Both the position numbers and the translations under genes were made by a program. The notes beneath the pieces were generated by a model. That model had not been told where the DNA came from. It made no database searches and was given only the letters and a program-made list of their open reading frames with translations. This document shows, piece by piece, positions 18,762 to 28,939 of a DNA stretch of 64,000 nt (position 1 is the first letter of the stretch; every line of letters starts with the position of its first letter). This DNA comes from F1-60-MAGs149 sp037133755. Its GTDB lineage: Bacteria; Actinomycetota; Thermoleophilia; Gaiellales; F1-60-MAGs149. The stretch lies in assembly GCA_037133755.1 (NCBI GenBank), contig JBAXNN010000008.1, forward strand, positions 1 to 64,000. Direction: 5' to 3'.

Positions 18762-19678
18762 CGACGCAGCAGCGTGGCGACGGCGCGCAGGTGCGCATCG
18801 TCCGTGCCGCAGCAGCCGCCGAGGATCGACAGGCCGTGCTCCTGCCCCGTCGCGATCAGCTCGGCTGCGAACGTCGCCGGCGATGTGGCGTCGATCTCGT
18901 CGCGCCCATCGAGCTCCTCGGGCGACAGCGCCGAGGCGTTCGCGAACAGGCCGATCGCGCGGTCGCCGATCGGCTCGGCGTCCAGCGCCTCGCCGGCGAT
19001 CGTCGGGTGCACGCAGTTGAGGGCATAGCCAAGCGGCGGGCGCTTCGTACCGTTGTCGACGCGATCCACGAACTCGCGCAGCGGCGTCTCGTCGAGCAAC
19101 GTGCCATCAGGCCGCACCACGACGCCGACGATATACGGCAGCGTCGACGCGGCGAGCGCACGGCTGATACCCAGCGCCTCCTCCGCGTTCGGCAGCGTGC
19201 CCGCGATCAGCACGTCGACGCCGGCGGTCTCGAGCTCCTCGACCTGCGCCCGCATCTCGGTCTGCGCCACCTCGGCGCTCGGAGCGATGTCGCCGCCGTA
19301 GCCGTCGCCAAGCGGCCCGACGAGGCCGCCGATGATCACGGTCCCGCCGCGCTCGGCCTCGGTGTGGCGCAGGTCGCGCAGCATGCGCGCGTTTTCGGCG
19401 TTGAGATCGCGATCGCTGAAGCGCGAACGCGCCACGCGCAACGGATGCGCACGCCAGGTGTCGGTCTGCAGCAGCACGGGCAGTCCCGCGTCGAGACCGA
19501 TCTCGAGGTAGCCGCGATGGATCTCCCACAGCGCCGGTTGCCAGCGGCTGTCAGTCACCAACGCACCGATCCCGACCTCGGGATCGAACTCGATGCCCGG
19601 CGTGCGGCGTAGGCGCTCGAAGATCGACGCCTCGCTCAGCACCGGCCCGGTGCGCAGAACCTCTTCGACGGTCGGCAT
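18758..19678 (-). CDS. Homocysteine S-methyltransferase family protein
   Basis: A 306-residue Hcy-binding TIM barrel. The zinc thiols are the Cys in ALNCVHP and the pair in LGGCCGTDDAHL. Family members move a methyl group from betaine, S-methylmethionine or another donor to homocysteine; a corrinoid domain is absent, so it is not MetH. The donor cannot be read from sequence, but a methylated-amine context makes a betaine-type donor plausible. The ATG lies 6 nt after TAGACT. Confidence 0.85.
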   Translation of the reverse strand: MPTVEEVLRTGPVLSEASIFERLRRTPGIEFDPEVGIGALVTDSRWQPALWEIHRGYLEIGLDAGLPVLLQTDTWRAHPLRVARSRFSDRDLNAENARMLRDLRHTEAERGGTVIIGGLVGPLGDGYGGDIAPSAEVAQTEMRAQVEELETAGVDVLIAGTLPNAEEALGISRALAASTLPYIVGVVVRPDGTLLDETPLREFVDRVDNGTKRPPLGYALNCVHPTIAGEALDAEPIGDRAIGLFANASALSPEELDGRDEIDATSPATFAAELIATGQEHGLSILGGCCGTDDAHLRAVATLLRR

Positions 19679-19684
19679 CGCGCC

Positions 19685-19690
19685 AGTCTA
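19685..19690 (-). promoter_or_regulatory. -10 hexamer TAGACT, leaderless-type
   Basis: TAGACT on the minus strand is followed by 6 nt and the ATG at 19678. Confidence 0.5.
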
Positions 19691-19711
19691 GTTGGACGCG
19701 ATGGGCACCCG

Positions 19712-19717
19712 TACACT
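19712..19717 (+). promoter_or_regulatory. -10 hexamer TACACT, leaderless-type
   Basis: TACACT ends 6 nt before the ATG at 19724. The two divergent -10 elements at 19685-19717 face away from each other. Confidence 0.5.
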
Positions 19718-19723
19718 GCCGCC

Positions 19724-20077
19724 ATGGCACTCAACGTCCTTGGCACGCCCCTCGAAGCCTGCTCGCTCGATCCGATGACGGGGTACTACCGCAACGGCTG
19801 CTGCGACACGGGCAGTGAGGACAAAGGCGTCCACATCGTCTGCGCGATCATGACGGCGGAGTTCCTCGCCTTCTCGCGCGAGCGCGGCAACGACCTGACG
19901 ATGCCGCTCGAGATGTTCGACTTCCCCGGCCTCAAGCCGGGCGATCGCTGGTGCCTCTGCGCAGACCGTTGGCGCGAGGCGAAGGATGCCGGCTGCGCGC
20001 CCGCGATCGTGCTCGAGGCGACGCATGCCCGCATGCTCGAGTGGGCCACGCTCGACGAGCTGCGCGGCGACGCCTAG
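19724..20077 (+). CDS. DUF2237 family protein
   Basis: A 117-residue protein matching DUF2237: LNVLGTPLEACSLDPMTGYYRNGCC at the start, then HIVCAIMTAEFLAFSRERGND, and PGDRWCLCADRWREA. Conserved Cys residues are C13, C26 and C27, plus WCLC. Family function is unknown. The 3' end overlaps the giant gene by 4 bp tail to tail. Confidence 0.85.
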   Translation: MALNVLGTPLEACSLDPMTGYYRNGCCDTGSEDKGVHIVCAIMTAEFLAFSRERGNDLTMPLEMFDFPGLKPGDRWCLCADRWREAKDAGCAPAIVLEATHARMLEWATLDELRGDA

Positions 20078-23000
20078 CCCGTGACGACCGACGGCCGGGT
20101 GCCGTCGGCAAGCCCGCGGATGGTCGCAGGATCGGTGGCCTGCGTCGCGTTGACGGCACGTACGGTACCCACGAGGCGCTTGGTGCCGCTCTTCAGCACC
20201 GTGAGCGTGACCGTGCGCGAGACACACGCTCCGGGCTTGAGCGATCCGGTCGACCAGCGCACGACGCCGTTGCGCAACTTCGGCCCGCTCGCCGACTGGC
20301 GCAGGTTCGGGACGGCCATGCCAGCGGGAATCGGGAGCTCCACGACGGTATCGACGGCGGTTGCCTGACCCGTGTTGCACGCGCGGAGGCGCACGACCGT
20401 CGAGCCGCTGGTGCGAAGCGTCGTCCTGCTCGGCGTGGTCGTGATCCGCAACTTGGCCTGGGGACCGATGATCGTCGGGTGCAGCGAGCTGCGAATGAGG
20501 GTTCCCGTGCGCGTGGCCGCGCGATAGTCGATCGGGGTCGCGGTTCCGGTGAAGGACGGGAGCGGCATGAACGTCACGACCCCGGTTGTCGGGTTGACCG
20601 AATACGTTCCCTGCCCGGGCATGATGACCGTCTGTGACCACTTGCCGGTCTTCGGGTCGCGGAGCAGCACGCTGCTCGGATCGAATGTCGTGCCGGTCGC
20701 CTGATCGTTCGCGAACAGGTTGAAGTACAGCGGCTGACCCTGCGCACCCGCTGCGTAGTCGGGGTTCGCGTACGGCGGCGGAAGCGTCGTGACGGTGATC
20801 TCGACGGTCGACTGCGTGACCTTGCCCGAGGTATCTGCGACCCGATACGGGACGGGCTTCGCGCGCCCGGTGAAGCCGGCGATCGGGGCGAACGTCACGG
20901 TGCCGGTCGTAAGATCGACGCTGTAGGAGCCCTCGCCGGCGACCGTAACGGTCGTCGTCCAGGCACCGCTGGTCGGATCCTGCAGACGGACGCTGGCGGG
21001 AACGAGCTGCTGTGCGATGCTCGGCGCGTCGTTGCCGAAGAGCGCCACCGTCACCGGCACGCCCACCTGGGTGGTGGCGTAGTCGGGCTGTGCGATCGGG
21101 CTGGAACCGGCCGGCGCATTGGGATTGGACGGCGGTGCAGGATCCGTCCGCGGCGTCGCGGCCGGCTGAACCGTGGGCGTGAGCGTCCCGCAGGCCGTCG
21201 CCGCAGCGGTATTGGTGACGCACATGCTCGGGGGGTTGACCGGCGTGCCCGCGTAGCCCGGCGCAGCGGTGAACGTGACGACGCCCGTCGAGGGGTTGAG
21301 CACGTACGTACCCTCCGTCGCCGTCACCGCGAGATCACCAGCCGCGCACGCGCTCCCACCCGACGGCTTGAGGCACGTCAGCGTCGGATCGATCGGCGAG
21401 CTCCCCGACGTCGTGGTCGGCTGCATCGTCCCGGACCCGCCGGCCGGGACGGTGACCGTTGCGTTCGTGATCGTCGGTGGGGTCGGCGTGACGGTCACGG
21501 CAATGGTCGAATACGTCACCTGCCCGACGCTGTCGGCGGTCTGGTAGACGACGGACGTGGCCGTTCCGAGGAACGCCGCGTCCGGGGTGAAGGTGATGCT
21601 GCCGTCGCCGTTGACGACGTACGTGCCCTCGCCGGTCACGTTCAACGACGTCTGGGTGCAGGACGGCGGCGTCTCAGTCGGACCGCAGAGGTACGTGGCC
21701 GAGCTGCTCAGCGTCAGCCCCGTGGCCACGGAGTCGTTGACGAGCGGACGGATCGTCTGCGGGGTGTTCCACGGCCCGGTCGAGGTGTCGGGCGCCGCGG
21801 CGGGACTCGTGGGTGGCTGCACGGTCGGCGTGTAGGTCGACGATGCGATCAGGCCCGCCGAGTTCGCGATCTGATACCCGAGCGGCGTCGCCGCGCCGAA
21901 GAACGACGACAGCGGCGTGAACACGACACTGCCGCCCGTCAAGACGTACGTGCCCTGACCGCTGATGGTGACGCTCGCCGCGGTGCAGTTCGGGGCCGCC
22001 TCAGCCGGCGTGGCGTTGGGGTCGCACAGACGCGTGCTCGCGACGGCAAGCGTCGTGCCGGTGCCCGCGGTGTCGTTCGTCGTCAGGACTCTCGTCTGCG
22101 CGGTGTTCCAGGCGCCCGTCGAGGTGTCGGGCGTGGCGGTCGGCGTGCCGGGCACGGTCGGCGTCAGCGCCGCGGTCGCAGTCTGCCCAGTCACGTCGGT
22201 CACGCGATACGAAACCGCCGTCTTCGCGCCCGGCGTCGCGCTCGGGTCTGCGGTGTAGGTGGCGACGCCAGTCGCCGAATTGAGGCTCCACGTCCCGTCG
22301 GCGGTGGTGACGCTCGAGGAGCACGACGACAGTGTTGCCGGATCGATCAGGCACGTCTGCGTCGGGCCGCTCGTCTGCAGCTGCGTGCCGGTCGCGAGGC
22401 CACTGGCGCCGGTGATCGTCGTGAACGCCTTGGGCACACCGGGCAGCGCGAGCATCGACTCGGGCGATGCTGTCGGTGCCGTCGGGTACGCAACCGTCGG
22501 GGTGATCGTCGCCGACGCCGAGCGGCCAAGCGAGTCGGTAATCTGGTACGCGAGCGGCGTCGCGATGCCTTGGTACGTGGCGAGCGGCGTGAAGGTGACG
22601 GTGCCGCTGACGTTGACGACGTACGTGCCCTCCCCCGACACCATCACCGTGGTCGCGCTGCAGTTCGGCGAGACCTGCCCGGTCGCGCAGAGCTTCACCG
22701 AGGACGCCGGAATGGTCGCAGCGGGATCCGTCGTGTCGGCGTGGGACCCGGCGTTACCCGGGTCGGTCGTCAGCACGGTGATCGTCTGCGCGGTGTTCCA
22801 CGGGCCGCTCGACGTGTCGGCAGCCGCGGTGAGCGCGGCGGGCGGGTTGATGGTCGGGATCACCGCGGCGCTGGCGCAGGTCGAGACGGGCGCTGGCGTC
22901 GGCAGCCACGTGCCGGCGATCGTGTTGCACACCTGATACGTCGGCGGCGACGGTGCGGTGCCGGTGAATGCCGCAGCGCATTGCACGTTCGGCGTCGCGA

Positions 23001-26000
23001 CGGCCGTGCACGGCTGGAACGTGATGTTGCCGTTGACAGGATTGACGGTGTACGTGCCGTCAGCGGTGTTGAGCGCCGTCGCGGTGCACCCGGGCACCGA
23101 CTGCCCGGTGCTGCACAGCTTGACGGTCGCCAGATCGAGGGCGACGGTGCCCACCGACCCGGTGTAGGTCGCGGCGGCGATCGTCAGGTCGCCCGCGGAG
23201 TCGTTGGCGAGGGCGTCGAACACGACGGGCTGCGCGTAGTTGGCGGTGCCCGTGTTGTTCGTCGCGGACGTCGCCGGCTGCGGCAGGACCGTCGGCGTGA
23301 TCGTGCTCGTCGCGTACTGCCCGAGCGCGTCGCTGACGCGGTAGCCGATGGCCGCGGCGGTGCCAGTGAACGGCCCGGTGCAGTTGACGTTCGGCGTGGC
23401 AGCCGCGGTACACGGCTGGAACGTGACGTACCCCGTCGTCGGGTCGACGGTGTACGTGCCGTTGGCGTTGTCCAGCGACGTGCCGGTACACGACGCGGCC
23501 GGCGTGCCCGAGGCGCAGATCTTCGTCGACGTCGCGACGAGGGTTGTCCCCGTCCCCGCGCCGTCGTTGGCAAGGGGCGTGATCGTCTGCGGCTGCCCGG
23601 CGCCGGCCACGGAGGTGTCCGCGGTGGCAGTCGGCGTCGGCGGGATGACCGGGGTGAGCGTGCTCGATGTCTTCTGCCCCGTGACGTCGGCGACCTGATA
23701 CGTGATCGGCGTCTTCGTCCCGGTCGTGGCGCCGCCGAGCGCGGCGTACGTGACGACGCCCGTGCCCTGCACCAGCGTGTACGTGCCCTGTCCGGAGACC
23801 ATCACGGTGGTCTGGGTGCAGTTCGGCGGCGTCTGCGCCGGTGACACGCCGCACAGGAACGTCGAGCCCGTCTGCAGCTGCGTCCCCGAGGCGAGACCGC
23901 TCCCGCCGGTCAGCGTCGTGAACGCGACGCTGCCGCCCGGGATCACGGGCTTGGTCTCGGGCGTGGCGAGCGGCGCCGGCGGCGGCGAGACCGTCGGGGT
24001 GATTGTGCTGACGGAGGTCTGGCCGAGCGCATCGGTGACGCGGTACCCGATCGGCGTCGCGGTGCCGCTGAAGCCGGGCACCGGGTCGAACGTCACCGTG
24101 CCGTCCGCGTTGGCGGTGTAGGTGCCCTGCCCCGTCACGCTGTACGTCGTGCCCGTGCAGGACGCGGCAGCCGTGCCGTTCGCGCACAGCTTCACCGACG
24201 AGGCGACCAGGCTCGTGCCCGTGCCCGCCGTGTCGTTCGCGAGCGGCGAGATCGTCTGGTTGGCGTCCCAGCTGCCGGTCGACGTGTCGGGCGTCACCGT
24301 CGGTGGAGCAGCGACGGTCGGCGTGTAGGTCGAGGAGACCGTGCGGCTGATGTTGTCGGTCACCTGGTACGTCAGCGGGGACGGCGTCCCCGTGTACGCG
24401 GCGACGGGCGTGAAGGTCATCGTGCCGTTCACCACCGCGTACGTGCCGACGTTGGTGACCGTGATCGACGTCTGCGTGCAGTTGGGTGGCGTCTGGGCGG
24501 GCGAGATGCCGCACAGCTTCACCGTCGAGGCCGTCAAGGAGACGCCCGCGGGGGCGGTGTCGTTGGCGAGCAGGTTGATCGTCTGCGCGGCGCCCTTCGC
24601 CCCGGTCGTCGTGTCGGGGTTCGCCGTATCGACGGCGGGTGCCTGGACCGTCGGGGTGATCGTGCTGGTTGCGAATTGCCCCAGCGCGTCGGTGATGCGG
24701 TAGCCGATCGGCGTCGCGGTGCCGGTGAACGGCCCCGTGCAGCTGACGTTGGAGACGCTGTTCGGGGCGACACCGGCCACACCGCTGGCGCTGCACGGTT
24801 TGAACGACACGTACCCAGTGGCGGGGTCGACGGCATACGTTCCGTTCGTAGTGGCAAGGGACGTACTGGTGCACGACGCCGCTGCCGTCCCTGACGCGCA
24901 GATCTTCGTCGACGTCGCGACGAGGGTTGTGCCCGTGGCCGGCGCGTCATTACCTTGCGGCTGAATCGTCTGGATTGCGTTGAACGCGCCCGTCGATGTG
25001 TCGGCCGTCGCGGTCGGCACTCCGATCACGGATGGCGTGTACGTCGAGGACACCGTGCGGCTGAGCGAGTCGGTCACCTGGTAGGTCACGGGCGTCGCCG
25101 TTCCGGAGTAGCCCGCGACAGGCGTGAATGAGACCGTGCCGTTGGACAGCGTGTAGCTGCCCTGTCCGGTGACGGTCAGCGTGGTCTTGGTGCAGTTCGG
25201 TGGCGTCTCGGCTGGGGACACGCCGCACAGTCGGACCGTCGATGCGGTCAGGGTCACTCCCGTCGGCGTCGTGTCGTTCGTCAGGAGGTTCACCGACTGC
25301 ATCGCTCCGCCGACCCCGGATGTGGTGTCGGGGTTCGCCGTGTTCGCGGCCGGGCCAGTGACGGTCGGCGTGATGGTGGCCGTCGTCAGGCTGCCGGCAC
25401 TATCCCCCACGATGTACTTGATCGGCGTTGCCGTGCCGACGAAGGTCGAAACCGGAGTGAACGTGACGACGCCGGTAGCAGCGTTGACGGTGTACGTGCC
25501 CTGTCCTGTGACAGTGAGCGTCGAGCCGGTGCAGGAGGCGTTTGCCGTGGCCGTCGTGCAGAGCGAGACCGACGTGAGCAGCAGGTTGGCGCCACTGGCG
25601 GCGGTGTCGTTCGCCAGCGGGGTGATTGTCTGCGCGGCCTGCCAGGCACCGCTCGACGTGTCGTTCGTCGCCGCCGGGGCGCCGATCACGGTCGGGGTGT
25701 ACGTCGAGTTCGCGATTTGCCCGAGGGAGTTCGTCACCTGATACGGCATCGACGCGGGCGTGCCCGAGTAGCCGGCCTCCGGGGTGAACGTGATCGCCCC
25801 CGTCGTACCGTTCACGGCGTAGGTGCCGACACCGGTGACCGTGCGCGTGGTCTGCGTGCACGATGGAGCCGTCTCTGAGGCGCCGCACAACTTCACGGTC
25901 GATGCGGTGAAGGTGGTGCCCGACGCCGTGACGTCGTTGTCCTGGGGGTAGATCGTCTGCGCGACACCGGCGGGACCGGATGAGGTATCGGCCGTGCCCG

Positions 26001-28884
26001 TGGGCGCGGACGGTGTCGCCAGCACGGTCGGCGTGTACGTCGAGGTCACGAGCACGTTGCCGCTGTCCTTGGCGATGTAACGGATCGGCGTCGCAGTGCC
26101 CGTGAAGGCACCCGCGGGACAGTTCGTGGTGACGGTAGTACACGGCGTGAAGGTGATCGCACCGGTCGTGGCGTTGAGCGTGTACGACCCCTCACCGGGG
26201 ACGTTGAGCGGGGCGCCGGCCGTCGGGCGCAACGTGCACGTGACAGCGGTGTACGTGACGGCGTTCGTCGGGCACAGGTACACGGACGTCGCCGTCATGG
26301 TGTTGCCCGTCTGCGCGAGATCGTTGGTCGTCACCGTCGCCGTCTGGGTCGCGGCGCCGTATCCCGACGTCGTGTCGGCCACCGCGGTCGCGACCGTTGT
26401 GTAGTAGCCGTTGATCACGCCGGGACCGGTTGTGGTGATCGTCGCGGTCGGTGATGTCGCAACGCCACCCGAGGCGCTGGTGAACGAGCTCCAGGTGGCG
26501 TTGCCCGTGGAGTCGGCCGTCATGCGCGCCTTCTGGACCGTCGATGTGCCCTCGTTGACGAACAGCGCCGCGTACGTGCCGGGCGTCAGCGGCGGGAACG
26601 CGTAGCCGCCGTTCGCGTCGGTGACGGCGGTTACGGGCTGTCCGGCATTCGGATACCCCGCGGGCCAGTTGAGCACCGTGCCGGAGGAGTTGACCAGCGT
26701 CACCGTCGCGCCGGGTATCGGGCGCTGGTAGGCGTCGTTGGTCACCGCGATGCCGCTGAGGGTCGCACCGCACGTCGGATCGGCACCATCGACCACAGTG
26801 AGCGATGCGCTGCCCTGCGTCATCGTGGTCGTACCTGAGCCGGTGGATGCCGACCCATCGCCATACGCCGTGGTAGCCCCGCCACCAACGGATTTGGGCA
26901 GGGCCCCGAGCGCTGGCGAGGCCGGACAGGTCGCAGTGCCCGTCACATCAAGGCAGAGCTCCGGCGAGTCACCGAGCGCCGCGACGACGACCGAGGTATC
27001 CGTATTGACCGTCAGGCCCTTGTAGTCGACCACGAACGTGGGCGTCTGCCCCGTCGTGGCGACGGGCAGCGTCGAGAGGTCGATCGTGCGCGGCGCACCG
27101 CCGAACGAGATCCCCGTCCAGCCTGGGATGTCGACGCCGGCGGAGTCACGGATCGTCAATGCCGCCGATGCGTAGTCGCTGATCCCGGGCGCCGTCAGCT
27201 GGATGCTGCGCCACTCGCGTACGCCCTGTGCCGAGGGGCCGCAGGCCATGCGCGGCACGGTGACGGACGCGGGCAGGATGACCTGATCGGGTGGCGTGAG
27301 GCAGTTCTCCGTCGCCGTCCGCGTATCCCAGGCCTTGATCACGCCAGCGTCATTGTTCGTCCACACGCAGTTGCGGTTGTTCGGGTCGACGCTGACGGTG
27401 TACTGGAGCACTGAGGTCTTCGGCCAATTCGGACACTCGGCACCCTGACCGCCGCTGAGCGACTGATCCCAACACGAGAATCTCGGCGGCGATGCGGCGC
27501 CATTGCCGTTCGTCGCCCACATCTTGGTCCCGACGGTCGTGGGGTTGTTGCCGTAATTGAAGGCCGACCCGACACCGAGATACCACGCCCTCAATCCGGC
27601 GTTGAGCGTGAACGGGCGCCCAGCGCTCGTGAAGCACCCGCCGATCTGGCTGCCGCGCGGATTGGCGGCGCAGACGCCGAGAATCCGTCCCGCCGCGTCG
27701 GGTACCTCGAAGAGGTAGGGCATGGCAACGAGCGACGTCGTCGCAAGGGCCTGCGGCCAGGCCCCGGCGCAATTCGCATTCGTGGATGGGTCCCAACACA
27801 CGACGGTGGCAGCCGTCACGCCGTTCGACCCGCCGATCGTGGCGTACACGCGTCCCTGGGACGCGAAGACCGTACTGGAGCCCTCACTGATGTACGCAGC
27901 CGCGAACGACCCGCCGACGCTGTAGGGCTGCCCCGGGCACGGAGCGCCGACGCCGGCGTTGGCCTGCGTATCGACGCACAGCAGATACGGCTTGTCGTTG
28001 ATCGTGGTCATCGTGTAGACCTTGCCGCCTGCCATCGCGATGCCGATCACCTGCCCGAAGGTGTTGTACGAGCCGAAGTTCGATGTCCCCGCGATCGGGC
28101 TCAGCGCCGGACCTACAGCGCTGAAGGAGAGGTCGACCGTGCCGCCGCACGGTGCGGGACGCTCGATGTCGGAGATGTCGGTGCAGTCGAACCCCGTGTC
28201 GTACCTCGTATTGCCGGCGCGCCAGATGTGGCGATAGACCGGGTCGTATACCGCATCCGAGCGGTAGTTCGTACTCACCTTCTGGATACCGGAACCATTC
28301 ATGTACGGCCACGCCACTCCGCAGGTAGCGCCGGTGCGGGTATGGCAGTCGATCTTGCCGCTGCCGGTGTCGTGGTGGAACACGTTGAACACATGTCCCT
28401 GGTCGTCGAAGAAGACCGTTCCACCGTCGCCGGAACTCGGCGTCGCAAAGGGGCCACTGGCCGGCACGCCAACGGTCGCAGCCCTCGACGCGAGCTGCTT
28501 GCCGGCGACCTCACCCTGGCTGTTGACGCTGCCGGTCGCCTTGACCTTGCGCACGGCGGCCCAGGCGGCCGCGTTGGCGGGAGTGGTCGCCGAGAACGTG
28601 TTGCCGTCGGTGGAGTACGACAGCGTCCAGCCTTCCGGCGCGGTGATGTCGCTGAGACCGGTCAGCTTGACCTTGGTGGGGTCAATCGTCTGGACGATCT
28701 CCTGGCTGATCGTGCCCGCCGCAGCGACCGGCATCGTCGCGACGAGGGTCACACGGCCACCTGGCGCGACCGTCGCCGCAGAGGTCGACTCCGTGACGGC
28801 ATTCACCGCGGCTGCAGTCGGGGCCAGGACGCACGCGACGACGAACGCCGGCAGTACGAGTCCGAGACGACGCAATCCACCCAT
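20074..28884 (-). CDS. Giant secreted repeat protein (CshA-like fibril repeats, DUF11-like C-terminus)
   Basis: A 2936-residue protein. A signal peptide occupies about residues 1-26 (LVLPAFVVACVLAPTAAA). Residues to about 640 form a non-repetitive region rich in Asn/Gly/Trp. A carboxypeptidase-like/SdrD-type beta domain follows (about 700-800: GATVTLVNSSGTV, DANGGYAFPPLTPGTY). About 17 repeats of about 110 residues fill 830-2800. The last 130 residues resemble a DUF11 domain (VRLRACNTGQATAVDTVVELPIP). Each repeat has the CshA pattern GTYTVN..TGxVTFTP...GTATPxxYxVxD. No LPXTG motif or C-terminal anchor is visible, so the means of attachment is unknown. A role as adhesin or fibre is inferred. 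Confidence 0.85.
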   Translation of the reverse strand: MGGLRRLGLVLPAFVVACVLAPTAAAVNAVTESTSAATVAPGGRVTLVATMPVAAAGTISQEIVQTIDPTKVKLTGLSDITAPEGWTLSYSTDGNTFSATTPANAAAWAAVRKVKATGSVNSQGEVAGKQLASRAATVGVPASGPFATPSSGDGGTVFFDDQGHVFNVFHHDTGSGKIDCHTRTGATCGVAWPYMNGSGIQKVSTNYRSDAVYDPVYRHIWRAGNTRYDTGFDCTDISDIERPAPCGGTVDLSFSAVGPALSPIAGTSNFGSYNTFGQVIGIAMAGGKVYTMTTINDKPYLLCVDTQANAGVGAPCPGQPYSVGGSFAAAYISEGSSTVFASQGRVYATIGGSNGVTAATVVCWDPSTNANCAGAWPQALATTSLVAMPYLFEVPDAAGRILGVCAANPRGSQIGGCFTSAGRPFTLNAGLRAWYLGVGSAFNYGNNPTTVGTKMWATNGNGAASPPRFSCWDQSLSGGQGAECPNWPKTSVLQYTVSVDPNNRNCVWTNNDAGVIKAWDTRTATENCLTPPDQVILPASVTVPRMACGPSAQGVREWRSIQLTAPGISDYASAALTIRDSAGVDIPGWTGISFGGAPRTIDLSTLPVATTGQTPTFVVDYKGLTVNTDTSVVVAALGDSPELCLDVTGTATCPASPALGALPKSVGGGATTAYGDGSASTGSGTTTMTQGSASLTVVDGADPTCGATLSGIAVTNDAYQRPIPGATVTLVNSSGTVLNWPAGYPNAGQPVTAVTDANGGYAFPPLTPGTYAALFVNEGTSTVQKARMTADSTGNATWSSFTSASGGVATSPTATITTTGPGVINGYYTTVATAVADTTSGYGAATQTATVTTNDLAQTGNTMTATSVYLCPTNAVTYTAVTCTLRPTAGAPLNVPGEGSYTLNATTGAITFTPCTTVTTNCPAGAFTGTATPIRYIAKDSGNVLVTSTYTPTVLATPSAPTGTADTSSGPAGVAQTIYPQDNDVTASGTTFTASTVKLCGASETAPSCTQTTRTVTGVGTYAVNGTTGAITFTPEAGYSGTPASMPYQVTNSLGQIANSTYTPTVIGAPAATNDTSSGAWQAAQTITPLANDTAASGANLLLTSVSLCTTATANASCTGSTLTVTGQGTYTVNAATGVVTFTPVSTFVGTATPIKYIVGDSAGSLTTATITPTVTGPAANTANPDTTSGVGGAMQSVNLLTNDTTPTGVTLTASTVRLCGVSPAETPPNCTKTTLTVTGQGSYTLSNGTVSFTPVAGYSGTATPVTYQVTDSLSRTVSSTYTPSVIGVPTATADTSTGAFNAIQTIQPQGNDAPATGTTLVATSTKICASGTAAASCTSTSLATTNGTYAVDPATGYVSFKPCSASGVAGVAPNSVSNVSCTGPFTGTATPIGYRITDALGQFATSTITPTVQAPAVDTANPDTTTGAKGAAQTINLLANDTAPAGVSLTASTVKLCGISPAQTPPNCTQTSITVTNVGTYAVVNGTMTFTPVAAYTGTPSPLTYQVTDNISRTVSSTYTPTVAAPPTVTPDTSTGSWDANQTISPLANDTAGTGTSLVASSVKLCANGTAAASCTGTTYSVTGQGTYTANADGTVTFDPVPGFSGTATPIGYRVTDALGQTSVSTITPTVSPPPAPLATPETKPVIPGGSVAFTTLTGGSGLASGTQLQTGSTFLCGVSPAQTPPNCTQTTVMVSGQGTYTLVQGTGVVTYAALGGATTGTKTPITYQVADVTGQKTSSTLTPVIPPTPTATADTSVAGAGQPQTITPLANDGAGTGTTLVATSTKICASGTPAASCTGTSLDNANGTYTVDPTTGYVTFQPCTAAATPNVNCTGPFTGTAAAIGYRVSDALGQYATSTITPTVLPQPATSATNNTGTANYAQPVVFDALANDSAGDLTIAAATYTGSVGTVALDLATVKLCSTGQSVPGCTATALNTADGTYTVNPVNGNITFQPCTAVATPNVQCAAAFTGTAPSPPTYQVCNTIAGTWLPTPAPVSTCASAAVIPTINPPAALTAAADTSSGPWNTAQTITVLTTDPGNAGSHADTTDPAATIPASSVKLCATGQVSPNCSATTVMVSGEGTYVVNVSGTVTFTPLATYQGIATPLAYQITDSLGRSASATITPTVAYPTAPTASPESMLALPGVPKAFTTITGASGLATGTQLQTSGPTQTCLIDPATLSSCSSSVTTADGTWSLNSATGVATYTADPSATPGAKTAVSYRVTDVTGQTATAALTPTVPGTPTATPDTSTGAWNTAQTRVLTTNDTAGTGTTLAVASTRLCDPNATPAEAAPNCTAASVTISGQGTYVLTGGSVVFTPLSSFFGAATPLGYQIANSAGLIASSTYTPTVQPPTSPAAAPDTSTGPWNTPQTIRPLVNDSVATGLTLSSSATYLCGPTETPPSCTQTSLNVTGEGTYVVNGDGSITFTPDAAFLGTATSVVYQTADSVGQVTYSTIAVTVTPTPPTITNATVTVPAGGSGTMQPTTTSGSSPIDPTLTCLKPSGGSACAAGDLAVTATEGTYVLNPSTGVVTFTAAPGYAGTPVNPPSMCVTNTAAATACGTLTPTVQPAATPRTDPAPPSNPNAPAGSSPIAQPDYATTQVGVPVTVALFGNDAPSIAQQLVPASVRLQDPTSGAWTTTVTVAGEGSYSVDLTTGTVTFAPIAGFTGRAKPVPYRVADTSGKVTQSTVEITVTTLPPPYANPDYAAGAQGQPLYFNLFANDQATGTTFDPSSVLLRDPKTGKWSQTVIMPGQGTYSVNPTTGVVTFMPLPSFTGTATPIDYRAATRTGTLIRSSLHPTIIGPQAKLRITTTPSRTTLRTSGSTVVRLRACNTGQATAVDTVVELPIPAGMAVPNLRQSASGPKLRNGVVRWSTGSLKPGACVSRTVTLTVLKSGTKRLVGTVRAVNATQATDPATIRGLADGTRPSVVTG
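20470..26400 (-). repeat. Coding tandem repeats of the giant protein (about 17 CshA-type units)
   Basis: Units of about 330 bp encode repeats beginning PDTSTG or ADTSSG, then NDTAxxGTxLxxSSVKLC, then a second Cys 8-14 residues later (ASCT or PNCT), then the GTYTVN...FTP core and a closing TITPTV. Most units, but not the last two (RLQDP, LLRDP), keep the Cys pair, which suggests one disulfide per repeat. Units of two subtypes (CASGTAAASC and CGVSPAQTPPNC) alternate in part. Boundaries are approximate. Confidence 0.8.
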
Positions 28885-28939
28885 CTGAACGGGTTCTAGT
28901 CAGGCGTTGGGGCCCGCGGGGGTAAATCCGGACGAATCG

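Noticed and set aside
20470..26400. CRISPR array
   Set aside because: The repeats are about 330 bp, in frame and protein-coding, with no short direct repeats separated by unique spacers. No cas genes occur in the window.
20074..28884. Many plus-strand open frames antisense to the giant gene
   Set aside because: They are low-complexity Val/Pro/Ala/Arg translations created by codon bias in the repeats; the minus-strand protein has a signal peptide and domain structure.
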